From JALYUM01 sp036688685 (GTDB taxonomy: Bacteria > Pseudomonadota > Gammaproteobacteria > Burkholderiales > Burkholderiaceae_D): DNA of 64,000 nucleotides. The stretch spans positions 248,001 through 312,000 of the forward strand of contig NZ_JAQQPS010000003.1 of assembly GCF_036688685.1 (NCBI RefSeq), in the 5' to 3' direction. Numbering within the stretch: the stretch's first letter is position 1; the number at the start of each line of letters is the position of its first letter. The translations under genes were made by a program, and so were the position numbers. Of the stretch, positions 8,347 through 17,297 are shown piece by piece. A model generated the notes under the pieces. That model searched no databases and had not been told where the DNA came from. It worked only from the letters and a program-made list of their open reading frames with translations.

Positions 8347-8991
8347 CTAAATATAGTAGGCCGTCGTTGTCATCACTTTCGCCATGCCCGTCATCGCGAG
8401 CTTGACCGGCGCCGGCACTTCGCTCGCGCCCATCGCCTCGGCGGTCGCACCGTGTTCAATTTCATCGAGGCGCATCTGCTCGACGATCGCGCGCGACTTG
8501 GCGTCCAGTTGCGGCAACTGGTCCAGGTGATCGTTCAGATGCGCTTCCACCTGGCGCTCGGTTTCCACCACGAAGCCCAGGCTGCGCGCATCGCCCAGTT
8601 TTGCGGCCACCGCACCCATCGCATACGAGCCCACATACCAGAGCGGATTGAAAAAACTCGGCTGCGAGCCGAGCTCGGCGAGCCGCTGCGCGGTCCAGGC
8701 CAGGTGGTCTTCTTCCTCGCGCCCGGCCTGCTCGAACTGAGCCTTGAGTGCTGGCGATGTGGCGAAGCGCGCCTGGGCGTTGTACAGCGCCTGGGCACAC
8801 ACTTCGCCGACATGGTTGATGCGCATCAGGCCGGCGCTGTGGCGCTGCTGCTGCGCGTCCAGGTTGCCGTCATCGGCGCGCGCGCCGGGCGTGGGGCGGG
8901 TCTGCGCCGTCACGCCGCTCATGACACGCAGGGCTTTGTCGATGCCGACGATGAATTGGTCGAGGGGAGAATGAAAACGGTGAATGGTCAT
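8347..8991 (-). CDS. coq7: Coq7-type demethoxyubiquinone hydroxylase
   Basis: Di-iron monooxygenase that adds the C6 hydroxyl of ubiquinone. The 214 residues form a ferritin-like fold with ligands E63 (HVGEVCAQ), E93 and H96 (REEEDHLAW), E145 (VVETERQVE), and E177/H180 (DEIEHGATA). The length is normal for the bacterial enzyme. A hydrophobic stretch FFNPLWYVGSYAMGAVAA (113-130) and the C-terminal AMTGMAKVMTTTAYYI probably sit at the membrane surface. It stands alone between OsmC and an unknown gene. Confidence 0.96.
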   Translation of the reverse strand: MTIHRFHSPLDQFIVGIDKALRVMSGVTAQTRPTPGARADDGNLDAQQQRHSAGLMRINHVGEVCAQALYNAQARFATSPALKAQFEQAGREEEDHLAWTAQRLAELGSQPSFFNPLWYVGSYAMGAVAAKLGDARSLGFVVETERQVEAHLNDHLDQLPQLDAKSRAIVEQMRLDEIEHGATAEAMGASEVPAPVKLAMTGMAKVMTTTAYYI

Positions 8992-9021
8992 GGGCGCAGG
9001 TGATCGGGCGGGAAAGACCTA

Positions 9022-9474
9022 TTATATTCCCGCGCTGTTGAGCGGCGTGTCCGCAAGCTTCTGCTTGTCTTTTTCCTTTTCCACCCAGTCATACACCGGG
9101 CCCGCAATATCGATCCCCGAGATATTTTTGGCGACGCCCAGGTTCAGCGATAACAGAAACGGAATACTGGCCACTGGCACCTCGGTGCACAGTTCGCTAA
9201 ACGCTGCCATGAAGCGGGCCGATTCCAGAATCGGCACCACTTTGGCGCCGCTCATGAACTGCAGCGCGCTGGTGATGCTGTGGCCCGGCCCCAGCGCCTG
9301 ATAGATCACCTTGTTATAGACACGGTCGACCTTTTTGAAATCGATCGCCTCTTCCTTGATCAGCCCGGCCAGGTAATACAAGCCGAGCGTCACGCGCAGC
9401 CAGTCGGTCGCTTCTACCCGCGTACGGCCCTGGCGCATGATGGCGAGGGCCTTGTCTTTGATCACAGTGTCCAT
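9022..9474 (-). CDS. Conserved-looking protein of unknown function
   Basis: I do not recognise this 150-residue protein. It has a basic, helix-rich N-terminal half (DTVIKDKALAIMRQGRTRVE), a middle part with a mildly hydrophobic helix (WLRVTLGLYYLAGLIK) and a second apolar segment (VPVASIPFLLSLNLGVA near 110-126), and a charged C-terminus. It has no signal peptide. The ATG at 9474 has GAGGG only one or two bases upstream, so a start at an upstream codon (frame open to 9531) is possible. Codon use looks like its neighbours. It ends 30 bp before the coq7 start on the same strand, so it is probably cotranscribed with coq7. Confidence 0.7.
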   Translation of the reverse strand: MDTVIKDKALAIMRQGRTRVEATDWLRVTLGLYYLAGLIKEEAIDFKKVDRVYNKVIYQALGPGHSITSALQFMSGAKVVPILESARFMAAFSELCTEVPVASIPFLLSLNLGVAKNISGIDIAGPVYDWVEKEKDKQKLADTPLNSAGI

Positions 9475-9531
9475 GCCCTCATTATCCACAAAAAACCACG
9501 CGCAGGCCGCCCTGGGGCAGGCTTTTTGCAC

Positions 9532-9622
9532 TCTGGGAACATGTTTTCACGCTGCGTCGCAAGTTACCGCCTCCGCTGCGACAAATTTAATACAATGCAA
9601 TGAATGATAAGGGAGTAACACG
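9532..9622 (+). promoter_or_regulatory. Divergent intergenic region with -10 box for the second ABC operon
   Basis: TACAAT at 9591-9596 could be the -10 of the downstream ABC gene; no -35 is convincing. A 6-bp inverted repeat (GTCGCA ... TGCGAC) lies just upstream within 9555-9581. The ABC gene has a good AGGGAG ribosome-binding site ending about 8 bases before its ATG. Confidence 0.4.
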
Positions 9623-10516
9623 ATGGAATTACGCATCCGAGATTTGTCCAAGACCTACGCCAACGGCGTCGTGGCGCTGGACAAAGTGACGCTGACTATT
9701 CCAACCGGGATGTTCGGCCTGCTCGGTCCGAATGGCGCCGGCAAGTCGACCCTGATGCGCATCCTGGCCACCTTGCAGGAATGCGATACTGGCTCGGTGT
9801 TCCTCGACGATATCGACGTGCTCGATGAAAAAACCGCCGTGCGGCGCCTGCTCGGCTACCTGCCCCAGGATTTCGGCGTCTACCCAAAAGTCAGCGCCTA
9901 CGAATTGCTGGACCATTTCGCCATGCTCAAGGGCCTGTCGCAGCGCAACCGGCGCCGCGAAGTGGTCGACGGCCTGCTCCAGCAAACCAATCTGTTCGAG
10001 GTGCGCCACCAGAAACTGGGCGGCTTTTCGGGCGGCATGCGCCAGCGCTTCGGCATTGCCCAGGCCCTGCTGGGCGACCCGAAACTGATCATCGTCGATG
10101 AACCGACTGCCGGACTCGACCCGCAGGAAAGGGTGCGCTTCCACAATTTATTGTCGGACATCGGCGCCGACAAAACCGTGCTGCTGTCGACCCATATCGT
10201 CTCCGACGTGGCCGACCTGTGCGCGAATATGGCCATCATCAACAAGGGCCGCGTGCTGCTGTGCGGCGAACCGACCCGGCTGGTCGACGATATTTCTGAC
10301 CGCATCTGGGGCCGCTTCGTGCCGAAGTCGGACCTGGCCCACTACCAGCGCCGCCACGCCGTCATTTCCACGCGCCTGCTCGCCGGGCGCACGCTGGTGC
10401 ACGTCTACGCCGACGGCGACCCGGGCGACGATTTCGAACCGGCCCTGGCCACCCTGGACGACGTCTACTTCGCCACCATCGCCGGCCATCCGGTCGGCGC
10501 CGCGGGAATCTGCTGA
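9623..10516 (+). CDS. ABC transporter ATP-binding protein
   Basis: A 297-residue ATPase with Walker A GPNGAGKST (35-43), signature FSGGMRQR near 134, Walker B LIIVDEPTAGLD near 153, and H-loop LLSTHIVSDV. After the nucleotide-binding domain a further 60-70 residues form an extension with no motif known to me. Its stop codon is 2 bp before the start of the giant permease-peptidase gene, so the two surely form one exporter. The ATPase is of the CcmA/drug-export (ABC-2) class. Confidence 0.92.
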   Translation: MELRIRDLSKTYANGVVALDKVTLTIPTGMFGLLGPNGAGKSTLMRILATLQECDTGSVFLDDIDVLDEKTAVRRLLGYLPQDFGVYPKVSAYELLDHFAMLKGLSQRNRRREVVDGLLQQTNLFEVRHQKLGGFSGGMRQRFGIAQALLGDPKLIIVDEPTAGLDPQERVRFHNLLSDIGADKTVLLSTHIVSDVADLCANMAIINKGRVLLCGEPTRLVDDISDRIWGRFVPKSDLAHYQRRHAVISTRLLAGRTLVHVYADGDPGDDFEPALATLDDVYFATIAGHPVGAAGIC

Positions 10517-10518
10517 GT

Positions 10519-13500
10519 ATGCAAGCCGCTTTACGTCCATTGTTCACCATCGCCGGCTTCGAAGCGCGCCAGCGCCTGAAACTGTTGTCCACCTGGGTCT
10601 ACTTCGCCATGTTCCTGGCGCTGGCGATGCTGTGGATGGCCGCCGCCGGCGGGGTGTTCCGGGAAGCGTCGATCAATTTCGGCGGCAAGGTCTTCATCAA
10701 CGCGCCCCGCTCGGTGGAACTGACGGTGGCGTTCCTGGGCTGCCTCGGTGTGATCGTCGTGGCCGCCATGATGGGGCGCGCGGTGCAGCAGGATTTCGAA
10801 TACCAGATGCACCATTTCTTTTTCAGCGCGCCGATCGGCAAGCACGCCTATGTCTTCGGCCGCTTCCTCGGTGCGCTGGCGGTGCTGGCCCTGGTGTTTT
10901 CGAGCATCGTGCTGGGCGCCTGGCTGGGCACGTTCTGGCCCGGGATCGAGCCGGACCGGCTAGGGCCGGCCCTGCTGGGCACCTACCTGCGCCCGTATAT
11001 CTTTACCCTGCTGCCGAACCTGTTCATTTTCGGCGCCATCTTTTTTGTCCTGGCGGCGCTGACGCGGCGCATGCTGCCGGTCTACGTCGGCAGTGTCGTC
11101 ATGATGCTGGGCTATATCGTGGCGCCCTCGCTGGCGCGCGATCTCGACTATAAAACGCTGGCCGCGCTGATCGATCCGTTCGGCACCACGGCGCTGATCC
11201 GCCTGACCGAATACTGGACCACGGCCGAGCGCAACACGCTGGCGGTGCCATTCGAAGGCGTGTACCTGCTCAACCGCGTCATCTGGCTGGGCTTTGGCGC
11301 CATCGTACTGCTGCTGGGTGCCTGGCGCTTCGACTTCATCGCTGCCGACGACAGCCGCGGCCCACGCGCCGAAGCGGCCGCCACGGCCCTGTCGCAGACC
11401 GCCCTGCAGACGGCAGAAACGCCCGATTTCGCCGCGCGCAGCCTGGGGCTGCTACTGATCAAGTCGATCTGGTTCAACCTGCGCGAATCGGTCAAGAACA
11501 TCTATTTTGCCGTCATCGTGCTGGCCGGCGCGCTGGCCCTGTTTGCGTCCTCGCTGGACATGGGGTCCATCTTCGGCACCGCCACCTACCCGGTCACATA
11601 CCAGATCCTCGAACTGATCGGCGGCGTGTACAGCCTGTTCATGCTGATCGTCACCACGTTTTATGCGGGTGAACTGGTCTGGCGCGAACGGGAAGCACGC
11701 ATCGCTTCCATGGTCGACGCCTTGCCGCTGCCGAGCTGGTTGCCGCTGCTGGGCAAGCTGTTCGGGCTGATCGGCCTGCAAGCGCTCATGCTGGTGTTCG
11801 CCATGCTGTGCGGAATGCTGATCCAGCTGGCCAAAGGGTATTGGGCGCTCGAGCCGGGCCTGTATCTGCAGCGCCTGTTCCTGATCGACCTGCCGCAGTA
11901 CGCCTTACTGGCGGTGCTGGCCATTGCTTTGCAAGCCATCATCAACCAGAAATACCTGGCCTATTTCGCCATGGTGCTCTATTACATCGTCACGCTGGCG
12001 CTGCACGGCTTTGGCTTCGAGCACCCGCTGCTGATGCCCGGCGGCTCGCCACCGCTGGTGTACTCGGCCATGAACGGCTTCGGCCACTTCCTGGCCGTCG
12101 AGCGCGCCTTCGACGTGTACTGGGGCGGCTTTGCCCTGATGCTGCTGGCGCTCACCCTGGTGCTGTGGCCACGCGGCGCCAGCGAACGATTTACCCTGCG
12201 CCTGCAACAGGCCCGCCGCGACCTCACACGGCCGGTGCTGGCCGTATTTGGCACCGGACTGGTCCTGTTTGCCGGCGCCGGCGCGCTGCTGTATTACAAC
12301 CTGAACGTGGTGGGAAATTTCCGCACCACCTATGCAAGCGACAAATTGCGCGCCGAATACGAACAGCGCTATCAGCGCTTCGCCGCCCTGCCCCAGCCAC
12401 GCATCACCGACGTCACGCTGGCGGTTGACATCGTGCCGGAACAGCGCAGCCTGCGCGTGAAGGGCACCTACCAGCTGGAAAATCGCAGCGGCGTGCCGGT
12501 CGGCGATATCCTGCTGTACCAGGCCGAGGGCGCGCAGTTCAAGGCGGCGTTTTCGCAAACCGCCACACTGGTCACGCGCGACGTAGTGCGTGGCTTTTAC
12601 CGCTATCGCCTGGCCAGTCCTTTGGCGCCGGGGGCGCGCTTGGCGCTGGAAATAGACCTGGCGTTCAGTCCGGGCGGGGTGCTCGGCATGGGACGCGAGA
12701 CGCCGGTGGTCGCCAACGGCACCTTCTTCCACAACGATGTCTTGCCGCGCATCGGCTATGTCGAGGCCGTACAACTGAACGACGAACGCGACCGCCGCCG
12801 CCACGGCTTGCCGCCGCGCGAGCGCATGCTGGCGCGCGACGACCCGGCCGGTCTTGCCAACAATTACATCGGCGCCGACGCCGACCGCATCAACTTCGAC
12901 GCCATCGTCAGCACCAGCGCCGACCAGATTGCGGTCGCGCCCGGCACGCTGGAGCGCGAATGGAACGCCAACGGCCGGCGCTATTTCCACTACCGCATGG
13001 AAAAACCGATGCTCAATTTCTATGCCTTCCTGTCGGCGCGCTACGAAGTGCGCCACGAGCGCTGGCAAGACGTGGCCATCGACCTGTTCTATCACCCCGG
13101 CCACGAATACAACCTGGAGCGCATGGCCAAAGGCGCAAAGGCCACCCTGGCCTACGCCAGCGCCCAGTTCGGGCCGTATGGCCTGCATGAACTGCGCATC
13201 GCCGAATTCCCGCGCTACAACACCTACGCCCAGGCGTTCGCCGGCACCGTGGCCTTCTCGGAAGGGCTGGGATTCATCGCCAGGGTCGACGACAGCAAGC
13301 CGAAGGATATCGATTACCCGTTCTATGTAACAGCGCATGAAACGGCGCACCAGTGGTGGGCGCACCAGCTCATTGCCGCCAACACGCGCGGCGGGACGGT
13401 GCTGTCGGAAACGCTGGCCGAATACACGGCGCTGATGGTGATGAAGCAAACCATGGGCGCGGCGAAGATGCAGCGCTTCCTGCGCTACGACCTCGATCTG

Positions 13501-14103
13501 TATTTGATGGGCCGCGCCCGAGAACCAAAGAAAGAGTTGCCGCTGGCGCAAAACGAAAACCAGGACTACATCCATTACCGCAAGGGCAGTCTGGCCATGT
13601 ATTTGCTGGCCGACCTCGTGGGTGAAGGCAAGGTCAACGGGGTGCTGCGCAGCATGCTGGCGCAATACGGCAACCAGGGCGCCCCCTACCCGACCGTGAC
13701 GCCGCTGATCGCCGCACTGCGCGCCGTGACGCCGCCCGACAAGGCGTATCTGATCGACGACCTGTTCGAGGCGATCGTGCTATACGAAAACCGCGCGGTC
13801 AGCGCCAGCGCCGTGAAACAGGCCGATGGCAAGTATCTCGTCACGCTGGTGGCGCAGGCCGCCAAGCGCCGTGCCGGTGAACTGGGGCAAGAGACCGATG
13901 TGCCTCTGAACGACTACATCGAATTCGGCGTCGACGATGCCGACGGCAAGCCGCTGCTGCGCGAATGGCGCAAGATCGGCACCCGCGATATTACCTTGAA
14001 ATTAACTGTCGACCGGCGGCCGGCGCGGGCCGGCATCGATCCGGATAACAAGCTGATCGACCGGAAACCGTCCGACAATGTGGTAGCAGTCGACATACGA
14101 TGA
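10519..14103 (+). CDS. ABC-2 permease fused to an M1 family metallopeptidase
   Basis: This 1194-residue protein has a membrane part (about 1-600) with two ABC-2-like blocks of membrane segments, one near 25-275 and one near 330-590. The C-terminal part (about 620-1194) resembles M1 aminopeptidases. Its zinc site is HETAH at 940-944, with the third ligand E964 in LSETLAEY, 19 residues after the HExxH motif rather than the 18 common in stand-alone M1 enzymes. A Tyr-rich YIHYRKGS segment follows. The peptidase part is probably extracytoplasmic. Together with the preceding ATPase it would form an exporter whose pore and protease are one chain. Such fusions exist in databases as M1 family aminopeptidase/permease proteins; the substrate is unknown. 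Confidence 0.88.
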   Translation: MQAALRPLFTIAGFEARQRLKLLSTWVYFAMFLALAMLWMAAAGGVFREASINFGGKVFINAPRSVELTVAFLGCLGVIVVAAMMGRAVQQDFEYQMHHFFFSAPIGKHAYVFGRFLGALAVLALVFSSIVLGAWLGTFWPGIEPDRLGPALLGTYLRPYIFTLLPNLFIFGAIFFVLAALTRRMLPVYVGSVVMMLGYIVAPSLARDLDYKTLAALIDPFGTTALIRLTEYWTTAERNTLAVPFEGVYLLNRVIWLGFGAIVLLLGAWRFDFIAADDSRGPRAEAAATALSQTALQTAETPDFAARSLGLLLIKSIWFNLRESVKNIYFAVIVLAGALALFASSLDMGSIFGTATYPVTYQILELIGGVYSLFMLIVTTFYAGELVWREREARIASMVDALPLPSWLPLLGKLFGLIGLQALMLVFAMLCGMLIQLAKGYWALEPGLYLQRLFLIDLPQYALLAVLAIALQAIINQKYLAYFAMVLYYIVTLALHGFGFEHPLLMPGGSPPLVYSAMNGFGHFLAVERAFDVYWGGFALMLLALTLVLWPRGASERFTLRLQQARRDLTRPVLAVFGTGLVLFAGAGALLYYNLNVVGNFRTTYASDKLRAEYEQRYQRFAALPQPRITDVTLAVDIVPEQRSLRVKGTYQLENRSGVPVGDILLYQAEGAQFKAAFSQTATLVTRDVVRGFYRYRLASPLAPGARLALEIDLAFSPGGVLGMGRETPVVANGTFFHNDVLPRIGYVEAVQLNDERDRRRHGLPPRERMLARDDPAGLANNYIGADADRINFDAIVSTSADQIAVAPGTLEREWNANGRRYFHYRMEKPMLNFYAFLSARYEVRHERWQDVAIDLFYHPGHEYNLERMAKGAKATLAYASAQFGPYGLHELRIAEFPRYNTYAQAFAGTVAFSEGLGFIARVDDSKPKDIDYPFYVTAHETAHQWWAHQLIAANTRGGTVLSETLAEYTALMVMKQTMGAAKMQRFLRYDLDLYLMGRAREPKKELPLAQNENQDYIHYRKGSLAMYLLADLVGEGKVNGVLRSMLAQYGNQGAPYPTVTPLIAALRAVTPPDKAYLIDDLFEAIVLYENRAVSASAVKQADGKYLVTLVAQAAKRRAGELGQETDVPLNDYIEFGVDDADGKPLLREWRKIGTRDITLKLTVDRRPARAGIDPDNKLIDRKPSDNVVAVDIR

Positions 14104-14148
14104 ACTTCGCGTTATTATTTCTCACAAATATTACACTGGAGTTACATC

Positions 14149-14367
14149 ATGACGAACCTGGTCGCCGAAATTACGGAACAAATTCAGCTACTTAGCGCCA
14201 GTGAGAAGAATGAGTTGTTACGTATGTTACTCAAGGACCTGGACGGTGCCGAGGACCAGGATGCCGACGAAGCATGGCGCAATGAAGTCGTGCGCCGGGT
14301 CAAGGCGATCCACAATGGCGAAGCGGCCATCAAGGCCTTGCAGGAAGAGTGGTCCGTACGGTTTTAA
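14149..14367 (+). CDS. Antitoxin-like small protein (addiction module component family)
   Basis: The 72-residue acidic protein has the pattern of the unstable-antitoxin family (PF09720 type): an N-terminal helix LLSASEKNELLRMLLKDLDG, then DEAWRNEVVRRVKAIHNGEA and a final EEW. These normally pair with a ParE/RelE-like toxin encoded next to them. No toxin gene is present here: the downstream side is a terminator and convergent topB, and the upstream side is the permease-peptidase gene 45 bp away. It starts with an ATG after CTGGAG. Function as an antitoxin is therefore unproven. Confidence 0.75.
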   Translation: MTNLVAEITEQIQLLSASEKNELLRMLLKDLDGAEDQDADEAWRNEVVRRVKAIHNGEAAIKALQEEWSVRF

Positions 14368-14393
14368 GCGCCCTGCGCTGAACGTACGCGCGT

Positions 14394-14429
14394 AAAAAAA
14401 CCGCGGCCTGTGAAGGTCCGCGGTTTTTT
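14394..14429. terminator. Bidirectional terminator between the antitoxin-like gene and topB
   Basis: A run of A (14394-14400), a CCGCGG-based stem (14401-14406 with 14418-14423) and a run of T (14424-14429) give a hairpin with U tracts on both strands. It serves the plus-strand operon and the convergent topB. Confidence 0.85.
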
Positions 14430-14446
14430 ATTGGGCCTCGACTACA

Positions 14447-17134
14447 TCAGACCGGTTTTGCTGCTGCCTTTTTGGCAGCAGGCTTTTTGGCCGCCGTTTT
14501 GGCCGGCGCCTTTTTCGCGACCGCCTTCTTCGCCGCCACGGTTTTCGTTGCCGCCTTCTTCACCGCGACTTTTTTGACCGCGACCTTCTTGGCCGGCGCC
14601 GCTTCATCGCCCTCTTCCGCATCCTTCACAGGCGCCGCTTTCGGCTTGGCGCCCGGTTTCACTTTGCGCTCTTCGAACTCGAAGCTGATCTTGCCATCCT
14701 TGCCTTTGACCAGGAAGGCCTTGAACGGCCGGCGCGTGCGTTGCGAGACAAACCCCGGCATCAAATCGGTCTTGCCTTCGTTGAGCAATTTCGCCATCTG
14801 CTCCGGCAAAATTTCCTGTTGCAAGATGATGCGCCCGCTGCGGAAATCGCAAATCTTCGGCTTCGCCACGCTGTGCTGGCAAACGTAGGCCAGGCCCAGT
14901 TCAAACACGCCGCCATTGCATTTCGGGCAAGGCCCGAGTGGCGTCTGGCCGGTGAAGTCGACGCCTTCGCCGTTTTCGCCTTCTTCGTCGTTCTGGCCGA
15001 AGTCGAATTCGAGTTTGACGTTGTTGATGTCTTCATCGCGCACGATGCGCAAAATGGCGGCGAATGGCCGGCCCATTTTCGAGCGGAAGCCTTGCAGCGG
15101 ACCGATCGTGCGGTTCTTCAGCAATTCCTCGACTTCGGGAATTTCGAACTGGCGGCTCCCCGGCGTTTTGCTCATATTGAATTCGCACTTGGTGCAGGCA
15201 AAACGGCGGTAATTCTCTTTCACCACGCCGCCGCAATTCGGGCATGGCGTGGCCAGCGTCGAATAGTCGCCGGGGATGGTGGCGTTATCGTATTCCTTGG
15301 CGCGCTTGACGATAATCTGCGTCATCTGGGCGATTTCGCGCATGAATTCTTCACGCGAGATTTTGCCCTTTTCCATCTGCGACAGCTTGTATTCCCACTC
15401 GCCGGTCAATTCCGGTGCAGTCAGCTCGTTCACGCCCAGTCCACGCAGCAAGGTCATCAGCTGCGATGCTTTCGCCGTTGGAATCAGCTCACGCCCTTCC
15501 CGGATCAGGTAGCGCTCGCCCAGCAAGCCCTCGATGATGGCGGCGCGAGTGGCTGGCGTGCCGAGTCCCTTGCCGGCCATGGCGTCGCGCAATTCGTCTT
15601 CTTCGATCAGCTTGCCGGCGCCTTCCATGGCGGACAGCAAGGTTGCTTCGCTGTAGCGCGCCGGCGGCTTGGTCACGAGGCCGTTGGCGGACAATTTATC
15701 GGCCAACACTTTTTCGCCCTTGGCGACCGGGACCAGCATGCCGCCGCCCTCCTTGTCGTCGCCGATGGCTTCCTTGCCGTAGATGGCCAGCCAGCCCGGA
15801 TTGGTCATGACCTTGCCTTCGGTCTTGAACTGGTGGCCGGACACTTCGGTGAAGCGGGTGGTGACCTGGAACTCGGCTGGCGGGAAGAACACGGCCAGGA
15901 AGCGGCGCGTGACCAGGTCGTACAGCTTTTGTTCCGGCTCCGACAAATTCTTCGGCGCGACACCGGTCGGGATGATCGCGAAGTGATCCGAGATCTTGGT
16001 GTTGTCGAAGATGCGCTTGTTCGGCTTGACCCAGCCGGCCTTCAGAATCTGGCCGGCGAACTGGTTGTAGTTATTGCTTTCCTTCAGGTGACTCAGCGTC
16101 TCCTTGACGGTGTCAATATAGTCTTCCGGCAAGTGGCGCGAATCGGTACGCGGGTAGGTCAAGACCTTGTGCTTTTCGTACAGCGCCTGGGCCAAACCGA
16201 GGGTGTTCTTGGCCGAGAAGCCGAAGCGGCCGTTGGCTTCGCGCTGCAGGCTGGTCAGATCAAACAGGCCCGGCGCCATCGAGGTGGTCGGCTTCGACTC
16301 TTCCGTGACAGTGCCTTGCTTGCCCTTGCAGGCAATCGCGATCGATTCGGCGGCCAGTTTGCTCCACAGGCGCTCGGCGCGTTTTTCCGGGTCGAGTTCG
16401 TCTTTTTTGAACTTGGTGTCGAGCCAGCGGCCTTCGTACATGCCGGCGGCGCAAACGAACTCGGCGCGCACTTCCCAGTAATCGCGCGAAACGAATTTTT
16501 TGATTTTTTCTTCGCGCTCGACAACGATCGACAAGGTCGGCGTTTGCACGCGGCCGACGGTGGTCAGATAAAAGCCGCCCTCTTTCGAGTTGAAGGCCGT
16601 CATGGCGCGGGTGCCGTTAATGCCGATCAGCCAGTCCGCTTCCGAGCGGCAACGGGCCGCATCGGCCAGCGGCAACATTTCTTCGTCGCTGCGCAGCTTC
16701 TGAAAACCCTCGCGGATGGCGTTCGCCGTCATCGATTGCAGCCACAGGCGCTGGATCGGTTGCTTGGCCTTGGCGTTTTGCGCGATCAGGCGGAAAATCA
16801 GTTCGCCTTCACGCCCGGCATCGCAGGCGTTGATCAGGCCGGTGACGTCCTTGCGCTTGATGAGGCGGTTCAGCACTTTCAAGCGCGCTTCGGTCTTGGC
16901 GATCGGGTTCAGCGCGAAGTACGGCGGGATCATCGGCAAATGCGCGAAGCTCCACTTGCCGCGCTTGACGTCGTGCTCTTCCGGCACCGCAATTTCCAGC
17001 AGGTGACCAACCGCCGACGACAGCACATACTCGTCGGATTCGAAATACTCATCGTGCTTGGTGAAGCCGCCCAGCGTCTTGGCGATGTCGTTCGCGACGG
17101 AGGGCTTCTCGGCGATGATGAGGGTTTTTGTCAT
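14447..17134 (-). CDS. topB: DNA topoisomerase III
   Basis: Type IA topoisomerase that decatenates DNA through single-strand passage. The 895-residue protein opens with the TOPRIM domain (IIAEKPSVAND; DAGREGE at 105-111) and has the catalytic Y327 in LTYPRTDSRHLP. Two C-terminal zinc-ribbon-like modules follow (CPNCGG...CTKC near 635-660 and CPKCNGG...C near 735-765). The last 50 residues are almost only Lys, Ala, Val and Pro, a histone H1-like tail. It is monocistronic between a bidirectional terminator and smg. The tail and zinc modules separate it from the shorter E. coli enzyme. Confidence 0.96.
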   Translation of the reverse strand: MTKTLIIAEKPSVANDIAKTLGGFTKHDEYFESDEYVLSSAVGHLLEIAVPEEHDVKRGKWSFAHLPMIPPYFALNPIAKTEARLKVLNRLIKRKDVTGLINACDAGREGELIFRLIAQNAKAKQPIQRLWLQSMTANAIREGFQKLRSDEEMLPLADAARCRSEADWLIGINGTRAMTAFNSKEGGFYLTTVGRVQTPTLSIVVEREEKIKKFVSRDYWEVRAEFVCAAGMYEGRWLDTKFKKDELDPEKRAERLWSKLAAESIAIACKGKQGTVTEESKPTTSMAPGLFDLTSLQREANGRFGFSAKNTLGLAQALYEKHKVLTYPRTDSRHLPEDYIDTVKETLSHLKESNNYNQFAGQILKAGWVKPNKRIFDNTKISDHFAIIPTGVAPKNLSEPEQKLYDLVTRRFLAVFFPPAEFQVTTRFTEVSGHQFKTEGKVMTNPGWLAIYGKEAIGDDKEGGGMLVPVAKGEKVLADKLSANGLVTKPPARYSEATLLSAMEGAGKLIEEDELRDAMAGKGLGTPATRAAIIEGLLGERYLIREGRELIPTAKASQLMTLLRGLGVNELTAPELTGEWEYKLSQMEKGKISREEFMREIAQMTQIIVKRAKEYDNATIPGDYSTLATPCPNCGGVVKENYRRFACTKCEFNMSKTPGSRQFEIPEVEELLKNRTIGPLQGFRSKMGRPFAAILRIVRDEDINNVKLEFDFGQNDEEGENGEGVDFTGQTPLGPCPKCNGGVFELGLAYVCQHSVAKPKICDFRSGRIILQQEILPEQMAKLLNEGKTDLMPGFVSQRTRRPFKAFLVKGKDGKISFEFEERKVKPGAKPKAAPVKDAEEGDEAAPAKKVAVKKVAVKKAATKTVAAKKAVAKKAPAKTAAKKPAAKKAAAKPV

Positions 17135-17297
17135 ATGGTTTCTCGTCGTACAGATAGTTGTTTGGCAGGCGCATCATACATGCTCTGCACGGGACGGGCC
17201 AAAAAGGCGCAGTCCGCGGATGGGTCGATGGAATTTGCGGCCAATGATAAGCGCGTTGCGCCGCCGCGGGCAAGCGCCAATGCGCGCGGGCAGGTAC

